DNA of 7,774 nt, from contig JAZGGH010000125.1 of the NCBI GenBank assembly GCA_036480335.1, forward strand, positions 1 through 7,774. Reading direction: 5' to 3'. The DNA is from JAZGER01 sp036480335 (GTDB lineage Bacteria; Pseudomonadota; Gammaproteobacteria; DSM-19610). The first letter of the stretch is position 1; the number at the start of each line of letters is the position of its first letter. Positions 1 to 6,854 of this stretch are shown here, piece by piece. The notes below the pieces were generated by a model. The model was not told the origin of the DNA and searched no databases. It saw only the letters and a list, made by a program, of their open reading frames with translations. A program made the position numbers and the translations under genes.

Positions 1-63
1 CGTTGAAAAAAGATGTTCCTGGAAAACGTCTGCACCGCGCATAGGAGGATTAACCTGATTCAT
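1..63 (-). CDS. IS5/IS1182-type transposase, N-terminal fragment (cut by window edge)
   Basis: Only the first 14 to 21 codons are present. From the ATG at 42 the peptide reads MRGADVFQEHLFST, which resembles the opening residues of transposases annotated as IS5/IS1182 family (an MRGAD-type start followed by QE.LF). An in-frame ATG at 63 would add MNQVNPP. Neither start has a strong ribosome binding site, so the start is undecided; the MRGAD start is the more usual one in such proteins. The DDE catalytic domain would lie to the left of the window. The transposase is in the same orientation as the radical SAM gene that the element interrupts. Confidence 0.6.
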   Translation of the reverse strand, partial: MNQVNPPMRGADVFQEHLFST

Positions 64-121
64 GTATCGAAAAATGTATTCTACTAAACCCAGTGAGCTT
101 GCGGGACTTTTTCAACAGCCT
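1..121 (-). mobile_element. Terminal end of an IS5/IS1182-type insertion sequence, continuing beyond the left edge
   Basis: Read on the minus strand from about 121, the sequence begins AGGCTGTTGAAAAAGTCC, which resembles the terminal repeats of many IS5/IS1182-type elements. About 60 to 80 bases further in, an open frame starts that looks like the N-terminus of an IS5/IS1182-type transposase. The boundary falls where the radical SAM protein encoded on this strand stops matching its family (after LPHEVKDLFS). The exact junction is uncertain by a few bases (119-122), and the target duplication cannot be defined because the other IS end is outside the window. The family assignment is from memory of typical sequences. 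Confidence 0.72.
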
Positions 122-943
122 GCTAAACAGATCCTTAACTTCATGCGGCAGTCTAATCATCACGTAACCGGCAGTTTGCGCACCCGCCTGCCTGACTGCT
201 TTCAGAATAGTTTCAATTTCATGATCATTGAGTACCGGAATAACAGGTGCCATTAACACGCCAACCGGTATTCCGGCATGCTGAAGATTTTCTATCAGCT
301 TAATTCTACGCCGGGGTGTTGCCGCTCTGGGTTCAAGCGTGCGTGCAAGTGTTGCATCAAGTGTGGTGACAGACACCATAACGTGTAGCAGATTTTTTTC
401 TGCCATCGGCACCAGCAGATCGAAGTCACGCTCGATCATGGCGGATTTGGTAACAATGCTGACCGGATGTGAACAGTCACTGAGCACCTGCAGCAAATCG
501 CGTGTGATCCTCAACTTGCGTTCAACTGGCTGGTAAGCATCGGTGTTAATGCCTAATGCAACAGGCGCACAGCGGTATTTTTTTGCCGCCAGTTCCTTTG
601 CCAGCAGTTCGGCGGCGTTTTCTTTGTAAAAAATCTTTGTCTCAAAATCCAGCCCCGGCGAGCAATCGAGATACGCATGTGTTGGCCTGGCATAGCAATA
701 TATACAACCATGTTCACAACCTCGATAGGGATTAATAGAACGATCAAATGGAATATCTGGCGACTGATTGTAGTTGATGATGGAACGGCTGTTATCCCGG
801 TATAATTCTGTTACGGGTTTATCCGAAACCTCCTGATCTTCCAACCCCCAGCCATCATCAAAGGTATCACTGTGCTGACTGTGAAATCTGTTGGCAGGAT
901 TAGATCCCGAACCCCTTCCTTTGATCGCAATGGGTATTTTCAT
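50..943 (-). pseudogene. PA0069-family radical SAM protein, 3' end truncated by an IS
   Basis: The family is a radical SAM group of unknown substrate. The N-terminal part fits it well: a KGRG..SNP..RF opening, a DDGW motif at 29-32, then SPDIPFDRSINPYRGCEHGCIYC with the [4Fe-4S] cysteines at C76, C80 and C83. After these come SPGLDFETK, a Q-P-ER region and VTKSA, then VSVTTLD, the EPRAA-PRRR segment and the APVIPVLND region. Genuine sequence ends at about residue 274 (LPHEVKDLFS). The last 23 residues, to the stop at 50, are read from inserted IS sequence. Family members as I remember them run some 50 to 80 residues further, ending with MRGG-type and RMRG-type motifs that are missing here. 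The start at 943 lies 5 bp after the DUF1499 stop, so the two were probably one operon. The iron-sulfur core is intact, so residual activity cannot be excluded, but a disrupted gene is the likelier reading. Confidence 0.82.
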
Positions 944-948
944 GTGTT

Positions 949-1395
949 TTATTCGTTACGAGCGCCACTGCTGGCTTTAACAAATGCCTCGCGCAACTGC
1001 TCAACTCTTTTTCGATTAACGCCAAAATCACTGTAGCCTGTACGGGACGCAGAACGCAGGTGGATAAGATGCTCGTCGGGTAACAGTAAAAATTCGATAT
1101 CATCAACGAAGCGAAAAATCAGGCTGCTAACTTCTGCATGCAGGTATTGATCTGATTGCTCGGTAATCGCTGTCCTTTTTTGATCCTGCAGCAGACTAAT
1201 CAATGTTTGCCAGGCTTCTTCAGCATTACCGCTAAATGAAAAAGGTGCAATTGCATGTGCATCTGTTTGCGACAGGCTTGAGACACAATTCGGAGAATCC
1301 GGACAAGGCTCCAGGGTTTCGCTTTTGACAGATTCAGGCATAAACAGAAAATAGACCATGCAGATAAAAGAAATGAAGAATGTGTGCTTTTTCAT
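949..1395 (-). CDS. Exported DUF1499 domain protein
   Basis: This is a 148-residue protein of the DUF1499 family, whose function is unknown. The start at 1395 is preferred over an in-frame ATG at 1428 because GGGAG sits 6 bases upstream and because it gives a clean signal peptide (MKKHTFF start, hydrophobic core at about residues 5-19, likely cleavage near residue 22-25). The mature part opens with the family hallmark PCPDSPNCVSS (C31 and C37). It continues with an A-E-AW helix, the LHAEVSSLIFRFVDDIEFLL core, and the ending RSASRTGYSDFGVNRKRVEQLR. Cleavage would place it in the periplasm. It ends 5 bp before the start of the radical SAM gene, which suggests co-transcription. Confidence 0.88.
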   Translation of the reverse strand: MKKHTFFISFICMVYFLFMPESVKSETLEPCPDSPNCVSSLSQTDAHAIAPFSFSGNAEEAWQTLISLLQDQKRTAITEQSDQYLHAEVSSLIFRFVDDIEFLLLPDEHLIHLRSASRTGYSDFGVNRKRVEQLREAFVKASSGARNE

Positions 1396-1396
1396 G

Positions 1397-1424
1397 GTGA
1401 CTCCCACAGGAAAAACGCTACAAT
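1397..1424 (+). promoter_or_regulatory. Possible sigma70-like promoter for the traB-like gene
   Basis: A GTGACT hexamer at 1397-1402 (4 of 6 matches to TTGACA) is followed after 16 bases by TACAAT at 1419-1424 (5 of 6 matches to TATAAT). Transcription would begin near 1431 and give a leader of about 165 bases before the traB-like gene. The site overlaps the 5' region of the divergent DUF1499 gene. It was found by eye only, and such matches also occur by chance. Confidence 0.28.
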
Positions 1425-1462
1425 TCATGTTACCAGAAACTTGACCAGGGAGGCGAAATACG

Positions 1463-1537
1463 ATGAAAATGCTAAAAACCTGTCGTGAGGCTTATGTGAC
1501 CTGTATAGAGAGCACCCTCTCCAGGGCTGTCTATTAA
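1463..1537 (+). CDS. Possible 24-codon leader ORF upstream of the traB-like gene
   Basis: An ATG at 1463 lies 9 bases after a strong GGGAGG Shine-Dalgarno sequence (1448-1453) and opens a 24-codon frame (MKMLKTCREAYVTC...SRAVY) ending at TAA 1535-1537. It ends 60 bp before the traB-like start and is in the same frame, but at least one stop separates them. The ribosome binding site is better than that of the traB-like gene itself. I recognise no family. It could be a short leader peptide, a remnant of an older upstream start, or chance. Confidence 0.22.
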   Translation: MKMLKTCREAYVTCIESTLSRAVY

Positions 1538-1597
1538 GAAGATGACAGCGATGCCGACACATCAGAATACTCATAATCAAAGGGCAACAAGCTCACG

Positions 1598-2767
1598 ATG
1601 AAAACACTTCAACTCGGAGATACGCAATGCGTTTTGCTTGGCACAGCACATGTTTCCAGACAAAGTGCAGCCCAGGTCAAAGAGGAAATCGCCAGTGGCA
1701 ACTATGATGCTGTCGCGGTTGAACTCTGTCAGAACCGCTACGACAACATGCAAAACCCTGAGCAGTTTTCAAATACTGATCTGTGGCAGATTATTCGGCA
1801 GGGAAAGACAGGCATGATGATGGCAAATCTGGCGTTGGGCGCTTATCAAAAACGTCTCGCTGACGATCTGGATATAGAGCCAGGCCTGGACATGAAAACC
1901 GCCATCAAGGACGCTAATACAGCGAATCTGCAACTGCTACTGATAGATCGCAACATTGGCATTACCCTGAAACGCGTCTTTAAAAGCCTGTCTTTATGGC
2001 ATGCACTGGAAATGTTTTCCGGATTGTTAAACAGCGTTTTGAGCAAGGAAAAAGTCAGCGAAGAAACCATCGATAAACTCAAACAGGGTGACATGCTGGA
2101 ATCGGCACTGACTGAATTTGCCAATAAATCCCCCGATCTATATACACCATTGATTGATGAGCGCGATCGCTACATGGCCGCTCGCCTGCAACAATTAATT
2201 ACTGCAACAAAACCCGAACGGGTACTTGCCGTTGTCGGCGCCGCACATGTTGAGGGCATTAGTCGCTATATGGATGAAGACCCTGCTTCAGCTGAAAAAA
2301 CCCTGCAAACGCTAAGTGAAGTAAAGCAAGGATTTAGCTGGCTGAAAATCTTGCCCTGGATACTGGTTGTACTGATCCTGCTGGGGTTTGCCACTGGTTT
2401 CGCCAGAAGCCCTGAGCTGGGACTAACCATGATCACAGACTGGGTACTGCTAAACGGTGGCCTGTCAGGTCTTGGCGCAATACTGGCGGGCGCACATCCA
2501 TTGACAATCCTTGCAGCAATCGTCGCTGCCCCAATTACATCACTCAATCCGATGCTGGGTGCGGGCATGGTATGCGGACTGGTTGAAGCCGCCCTGCGAA
2601 AACCCCGCGTGGCAGACTTCGTTAAACTGCGCGAAGATACCACCAGTCTGAAAGGCTGGTGGAAAAATCAGGTCACTCGAACCTTGCTGGTATTCGCCTT
2701 CACCAGTATTGGCTCTGCCATCGGCACCTGGCTTGGTGGTGCCATGATTCTCGGACGTTTATCCTGA
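1598..2767 (+). CDS. TraB/PrgY-family membrane protein
   Basis: This 389-residue protein belongs to the TraB/GumN-type superfamily, in the branch resembling pheromone shutdown protein TraB/PrgY. That branch is thought to be metalloprotease-like, but its role in proteobacteria is not established. The paired histidine motifs are present: GTAHVS near the N-terminus (H18) and VVGAAHVEGI at about 212-221 (H217). Between them are VAVELCQNRY (E42, R47) and LLLIDRNIG (D117, R118). The C-terminal part (about 251-385) is hydrophobic, with likely membrane segments around 251-267, 301-317 and 361-382, plus glycine-rich stretches between them. The ribosome binding site is weak (AAGGGC about 13 bases upstream). 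Length and motifs argue for an intact gene. Its last 71 bases recur at 5462-5532, beyond the next gene. Confidence 0.87.
   Translation: MKTLQLGDTQCVLLGTAHVSRQSAAQVKEEIASGNYDAVAVELCQNRYDNMQNPEQFSNTDLWQIIRQGKTGMMMANLALGAYQKRLADDLDIEPGLDMKTAIKDANTANLQLLLIDRNIGITLKRVFKSLSLWHALEMFSGLLNSVLSKEKVSEETIDKLKQGDMLESALTEFANKSPDLYTPLIDERDRYMAARLQQLITATKPERVLAVVGAAHVEGISRYMDEDPASAEKTLQTLSEVKQGFSWLKILPWILVVLILLGFATGFARSPELGLTMITDWVLLNGGLSGLGAILAGAHPLTILAAIVAAPITSLNPMLGAGMVCGLVEAALRKPRVADFVKLREDTTSLKGWWKNQVTRTLLVFAFTSIGSAIGTWLGGAMILGRLS
2697..2767 (+). repeat. 71-bp direct repeat, copy A (3' end of the traB-like gene)
   Basis: This stretch is the last 22 sense codons plus stop of the traB-like gene (FTSIGSAIGTWLGG...GRLS). 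It matches 5462-5532 in the same orientation with 5 mismatches in 71 bases and no gaps. A weaker match extends about five bases further left with a one-base gap. It contains a 6-bp inverted repeat, GGCACC/GGTGCC, at 2723-2743 with a 9-base loop. Similarity stops at the stop codon. Confidence 0.92.
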
Positions 2768-2798
2768 TAATCAGTCGTATAACTACGGAAAAGACGCT

Positions 2799-2836
2799 AG
2801 AATTCGGGACGTCCAAAGCTGAACTTCTCGAATTCT
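2799..2836. repeat. Inverted repeat between convergent genes, possible weak terminator
   Basis: AGAATTCG (2799-2806) and CGAATTCT (2829-2836) are perfect 8-bp inverted arms separated by 22 bases. A second palindrome, GGACGTCC (2807-2814), directly follows the left arm. The repeat lies in the 76-bp gap between the stop of the traB-like gene and the stop of the convergent secreted-protein gene, where a bidirectional terminator would be expected. The arms are AT-rich, the loop is long, and there is no adjacent T-run on the plus strand, so termination is only a guess. Confidence 0.35.
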
Positions 2837-2843
2837 TACAAGA

Positions 2844-5231
2844 TTAACGTACCTCTATAGCACTGGTGACAGTCCCGCCCTGATCACTGCTCAAGGTGAT
2901 TTCATCAGGTGCTGTATCGATATCAAAGAACACCTGCTGATAAAAACCCTTATTGACTTTCCAGCCAATACGACCAAGAGCAGTTTCCACACCATTTATT
3001 TTCACAGTGGCGGTGATATTGGCTGATCCGGCCGGGTTTGCATCTGACTGCGCCCGTATCCACAGTTTCTTTGTGGCACTGAAATAAATAGCATTTTTGA
3101 GTGTAATCGTATCCGCTACAGGTGGTGTATCTGCCTCACCTGTATAGAATACCTTGACGATATTTTCCAGATTCGTGCCATCATTAGAAGCCGCTTTAGC
3201 AACAATCAGTGACAGGTAGTTACCCGATACTGCAGCGGCGTCTGTGGTGCTGCAGCTACCTGTTGTTCCCGGCTGAATTGTGCCGATGCTACATAGAGTA
3301 GCCCAGTCACCAAAGACGGGGACTTTCTGACGTCCTCGAACAATGACATTATTCAAAACAGTACCACCCGTGTTGGATATTGAGTACATCCAGTTGACGG
3401 CCGCGCCTTCAGCCAGAACCGGGCCTGGTTTTACGGTCGAATTTCCGTTGGCGCTGATAGCCAATGTCATAGAAGGGTTTCCGCCAGTGGATGTATCAGG
3501 CACCATACCAACATCAATGGCCAGACGTTGCTGATCTTTGACCATGGTATAGCACTGAGTCAGCCCAGTAACGACATTCACATTGCTATCCAGACGATAG
3601 TTCCCCGCCGCTTTCTCAGGGCTGAAAATAGAGTTCTGTAGCAACATAAACTTCATTCGATATTGACCTGGAATCAGATTGCTAAACGAATAACCCCCAG
3701 TTGCATTGGTTACTGTTGTGCCAAGATAGCTTCCATCACAGGTTTGCAGCTCAATAGTCACATTAGACAAACCTGTTTCATTACTATCCTGTATACCATT
3801 GGCATTACTGTCATCCCAGACAAAATCACCTAATTCAGTCGATGCGGCAGCAGTAGCATCGACGCTATGAATCCAGACGCTATACTGCGGATACAACCCT
3901 GTTCTGTAAAGAAGATGCTCACCAACACCAGAAACGTAGCTGAAATGCACATTACTATCTGACACGATTCGGGTACCTGAAGCGGTTCCGTCAGTTTCCC
4001 AAATATCAATTTCAAGAGGATACTGCTGTGAGCTGGGCCTATCTGTTGTAAAAAACAGTTTATTCCCGACAGGAACGAAGTTTAGAATATTATGCGGGGT
4101 GACTTTGACTAATACAGTGCCTGTGATTGTTCCATCCGTCTTCCAGAGCTCGTTGCGACGAGAGTTATGAACATAATAAACAGTATTATTAATCCCTACC
4201 GGGTTTTGTAGATCTCCTTCAAACCGGGCATCGGTGAGAACCCGATCCTGAACAATACCAGCGGAAGTCCCATCTGTTTTCCATACTGCTCTCTGTCCCG
4301 CAAAGGTTGCTGTGAAATATAATTCGTCATTAATCTTTGTTAAAATGCGTCCGCCTTCCCAGTCAGCACCTTTATTCACAATGAATGTTCCGGATGTGGT
4401 GCCATCGCTTCTCCAGAGTCGTGTACCCGTCGATCTGTTATATGCGGTGAAATACACCAGATCCTTCATTATGGTGAGCGACTCAGGATCGCTACTTCCA
4501 CGGTTTCTGTAAATATCTTTAACAAGCACTGGATCAGAGCCATCTTCAATTTTCCATAATTCTCTACGGAAATTTATATCATCTGCTACGAAAAATAGTG
4601 TATCTCCCAATACGGCGTACTCATCAAAATCATACTGGTAGGAAAAGGCAAGATTAGGAACGGATAACTGTTTAACTATAACCAGCCCTGATGTCACATC
4701 CGTTTTCCATAACTCAGATTGCCCCGATGAATATACCACTCGAAAATACAGCGTATCTCCAACTGCAGTGAGATAATCTGCCCCCGCCCCTCTTGTTAAG
4801 GTCGAACTTCCAGGAATACCGATAAATGAAACATTTGTTCCGTCCGTTTTCCAGAGAGCATTTCCCTCAACAAAATACAGATAATTCCCTGCAACCGTTA
4901 AATGTCGGATTGAATTTAAATACGTTACTCCGCCAGAAATCTGCGACTCTTTAACCAGCCGGGAATTACCCTTGTCGTAAGCCCATAATCGGTTGGCAAA
5001 ATTGCCAGAGGGAAGTTTTACTAATGTAGAAAAATAAACTTCACCCTGAAATGAAAGGTGATTACTAACAATAAGGATAAGACCGCTCGTTACTTCTATA
5101 CCTGGAGCATTCGATTCTACCGGGGCATTAGCCTGGGCAGTTTGCAATATCGCCGCATTCATTCCAAACAATAAACACAACATAGCCAGCGAACGGGGGC
5201 GGATGATTTTTAAAACTCTATTAAATAGCAT
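2844..5231 (-). CDS. Large secreted ELWKTDGT-repeat protein with SdrD_B-like and DUF11-like domains
   Basis: The protein has 795 residues from the ATG at 5231, chosen because AAGGA lies 6 bases upstream; an ATG at 5237 directly abuts that site. A signal peptide (NRVLKIIRPR, then a hydrophobic core) ends near TAQA at residue 34. Residues about 80-455 carry repeats of the form [E/R]LW[K/R]TDGT..GT, clear near 125, 174, 224, 271, 316, 361 and 409, with degenerate copies near 82 and 451. The 45-50 residue spacing and alternating YF/FF strands suggest a beta-propeller. Residues about 466-530 resemble an SdrD_B/Cna_B domain, with the acidic loop DDSNANGIQDSNE. Residues about 587-695 resemble a DUF11-like repeat, followed by a beta-rich tail. 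Mature cysteines at 498, 560, 647 and 660 could form two disulfides. I see no sorting signal or anchor. The role is unknown; surface or extracellular adhesion or binding is an inference. The gene is the only one between the 71-bp repeats. Confidence 0.85.
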   Translation of the reverse strand: MLFNRVLKIIRPRSLAMLCLLFGMNAAILQTAQANAPVESNAPGIEVTSGLILIVSNHLSFQGEVYFSTLVKLPSGNFANRLWAYDKGNSRLVKESQISGGVTYLNSIRHLTVAGNYLYFVEGNALWKTDGTNVSFIGIPGSSTLTRGAGADYLTAVGDTLYFRVVYSSGQSELWKTDVTSGLVIVKQLSVPNLAFSYQYDFDEYAVLGDTLFFVADDINFRRELWKIEDGSDPVLVKDIYRNRGSSDPESLTIMKDLVYFTAYNRSTGTRLWRSDGTTSGTFIVNKGADWEGGRILTKINDELYFTATFAGQRAVWKTDGTSAGIVQDRVLTDARFEGDLQNPVGINNTVYYVHNSRRNELWKTDGTITGTVLVKVTPHNILNFVPVGNKLFFTTDRPSSQQYPLEIDIWETDGTASGTRIVSDSNVHFSYVSGVGEHLLYRTGLYPQYSVWIHSVDATAAASTELGDFVWDDSNANGIQDSNETGLSNVTIELQTCDGSYLGTTVTNATGGYSFSNLIPGQYRMKFMLLQNSIFSPEKAAGNYRLDSNVNVVTGLTQCYTMVKDQQRLAIDVGMVPDTSTGGNPSMTLAISANGNSTVKPGPVLAEGAAVNWMYSISNTGGTVLNNVIVRGRQKVPVFGDWATLCSIGTIQPGTTGSCSTTDAAAVSGNYLSLIVAKAASNDGTNLENIVKVFYTGEADTPPVADTITLKNAIYFSATKKLWIRAQSDANPAGSANITATVKINGVETALGRIGWKVNKGFYQQVFFDIDTAPDEITLSSDQGGTVTSAIEVR

Positions 5232-5237
5232 GAGCAT

Positions 5238-5461
5238 TCCTTCATTTTTTTAGTTCGTTTTCAATTCGAAATATTTATTGGCGGTTTCAATTTGGCCTGG
5301 CCTGTAGCCTATCTATTAAAACGCTATTTTTTATGTTTTAAATATTGTACAGCAATACAGCAATACAAATAGTATATTTATTTAGAATGTCATTAAACCC
5401 ATGTAAAATAGCAACTTATTCTAGAAAACAAGTTCGTGTGCTGAGTGCGGATATGATTCGG
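5238..5461. other. AT-rich upstream region of the secreted-protein gene
   Basis: Together with the repeat at 5462-5532 this makes about 310 bp without a gene. The stretch is visibly more AT-rich than its neighbours. It holds a short tandem repeat, two copies of ACAGCAAT at 5349-5364, and a GGCCTGGCCTG stretch at 5294-5304. It must contain the promoter of the secreted-protein gene on the minus strand, but I find no convincing -35/-10 pair. I see no ORF or RNA gene. Confidence 0.5.
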
Positions 5462-5532
5462 CCTTCACAAGTATTAGCTCAGCCATCGGCACCTGGCCTG
5501 GTGGTGCCATGATTCTCGGGCGTTTATCCTGA
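5462..5532 (+). repeat. 71-bp direct repeat, copy B (detached traB 3' end)
   Basis: This is a gene fragment with no gene body in front of it. Translated in the original frame it reads FTSISSAIGTWPGG...GRLS and stops with TGA at 5530-5532. It differs from the intact gene's end by two residues (G to S, L to P), with the other three base changes silent. The GGCACC/GGTGCC inverted repeat is retained at 5488-5508. It ends 16 bp before the stop codon of the convergent SIMPL gene. The divergence of about 7 percent means it is not a very fresh duplication, or that it came from a different allele. Confidence 0.92.
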
Positions 5533-5548
5533 AGTAATTCCCCTACGA

Positions 5549-6268
5549 TCAATCTGATAAATAATATTCTACCGTAGACACAACACGTATTCTTTTAATA
5601 TGTGGATTATTGTTATCACGCGCACTGATACTGAACTGCCCCTGCGATGCGCGTTTGATTTTCCCCAATGAGCTTTGCGAATCGCTGGCGAATTTTTCTG
5701 CAACTTCCCTCGCCCTGGTCGTTGCCTCTTCAATCATTTCCGGCTTCACTTCATTCAGGCGCGTAAACAGATATTCAACTTGCGAACCATAATCCGTACC
5801 CGTAAACACAATGCCTTTTCTACCAAGACCTGATAACAAACTCATCAACGGCCTGACCTTTCCAGGATTTCTGGAATAAACCGTAACCGTCTGTATCGCC
5901 GTATAACGAAACTCTGCGCGATCAGCACCGCCATATTGCTGAGCCGATTTATCCGTAATTGACGGAGAAGAAAAACTGATTTCACTGGCCTCAATACCCT
6001 TCGCTTTTAAAAAATTAGTAATCATAGCCGTATTTCTTTCAACCCGGTCATACAGATTTTCAAGATGATTATCTGCCTGATTAAACTGTATCGGCCAGAT
6101 AACAATATTCGCTTTGAACTCACGCTCGGATAAACCTTTCACAGTCACAGTGCGTTCATACTCACGGTATTTGATGGCTGCATTACCGAGCAGATAGCCC
6201 AGCATGGATAAACCCAGAAAGACAAATATCCCTAATATAAATGAACTGCTTTTGCTGCTTTTCGACAT
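5549..6268 (-). CDS. SIMPL domain (DUF541) membrane-anchored protein
   Basis: This 239-residue protein starts at 6268, where AAAGGA lies 7 bases upstream; an in-frame ATG at 6295 has no such support. A short polar N-terminus is followed by one membrane segment (about 9-31), so the rest is probably periplasmic. The SIMPL domain follows with family-typical stretches: TVTVKGLSEREFKA, IVIWPIQF, FLKAKGIEASEISF, then YLFTRLNEVKPEMIEEAT.RAREVAEKFA, and at the end IRVVSTVEYYLSD. The biochemical function of bacterial members is not settled. It is convergent with the traB-like gene and lies 26 bp downstream of the cas2-like pseudogene on the same strand, which may be incidental. Confidence 0.88.
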   Translation of the reverse strand: MSKSSKSSSFILGIFVFLGLSMLGYLLGNAAIKYREYERTVTVKGLSEREFKANIVIWPIQFNQADNHLENLYDRVERNTAMITNFLKAKGIEASEISFSSPSITDKSAQQYGGADRAEFRYTAIQTVTVYSRNPGKVRPLMSLLSGLGRKGIVFTGTDYGSQVEYLFTRLNEVKPEMIEEATTRAREVAEKFASDSQSSLGKIKRASQGQFSISARDNNNPHIKRIRVVSTVEYYLSD

Positions 6269-6294
6269 ATTTATTCCTTTCAAATTAGTCAGCA

Positions 6295-6659
6295 CTAATA
6301 CTTGAGAGTATAGGCCAAATCATAGCAGAAATAATAATCAAGTCTGGAAATCATCGATAAGACGGCGCCATCTAAAACCGATCTTAACCCCCTTTTTGTC
6401 GGGTCTCGTTTTTCACAATCGCGCATAATTCTCACCTTACTTCCCGGATTCAGAGGCATCAGCAGGAACCGGTCTTCGACAGCATCAATTACTTGATGTA
6501 TTTCTTCAAGAAAAATAGCTTTTTCTGATTTATCAAGAAAACATTCGTAGACAGATCTCTGCCCTCCTGTGGCACTGCCTTTGATAATGGTTAATACCTT
6601 GCACAAATGGCTGCATTCGCAATATCATAGGCGACGATGTAGAGGGTTCGTTTTGTCAT
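6295..6659 (-). pseudogene. cas2: Orphan cas2-like gene, frameshifted near its start
   Basis: Cas2 is the small ferredoxin-fold partner of Cas1 in CRISPR spacer acquisition. From the ATG at 6659 the frame reads MTKRTLYIVAYDIAN, the Cas2 first strand with its conserved Asp (D12), but it stops at 6591. In a second frame the Cas2 body resumes: LCKVLTIIKGSATGGQRSVYECFLDKSEK, then a helix and EDRFLLMPLNPGSKVRIM. The join lies at about 6607-6617 and fits a one-base deletion. The second frame can open only at a TTG (6606) without a ribosome binding site, and it would lack the Asp. The last 30 or so residues (after RDCEKRDP) do not resemble a Cas2 ending, so the 3' end may also be damaged. No cas1, other cas gene or repeat array is visible nearby. 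A programmed frameshift is possible but there is no obvious slippery heptamer at the join. Confidence 0.75.
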
Positions 6660-6854
6660 GCCAGTCGACTATGGGTCTGGATGAATTTTGTTCGGGATTG
6701 ACAAACTTGTAAAAGGGAGAAAGGGGTGGCGCATCCCTGCACCTGTTATTATTCCCTGGTCAGCAGTCTACGTTCCATTATCTATTATTCGGATGATTTT
6801 CATTATCTGTTAAACTCAGCACTCCAGAGTAGAGTCTACAGTCAGAGGTCGATA

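Noticed and set aside
2..116. A short miniature transposable element bounded by GTTGAAAAA (2-10) and TTTTTCAAC (108-116)
   Set aside because: The left arm lies inside the transposase reading frame (codons for LFST), so the match is probably coincidental and the stretch is better read as one end of a longer IS.
6295..6606. An intact 103-residue gene starting at TTG 6606
   Set aside because: There is no ribosome binding site, and the missing first strand of Cas2 with its Asp is found just upstream in another frame, so a frameshifted gene explains the data better.
6698..6703. TTGACA as a -35 box for the Uma2 gene
   Set aside because: No TATAAT-like hexamer lies 15-19 bases downstream; the sequence there is purine-rich (AAAAGGGAGAAAGGGG).
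6660..6854. CRISPR repeats, a leader or a cas1 remnant next to the cas2-like gene
   Set aside because: I found no repeated units and no Cas1-like peptide on either strand in this stretch.
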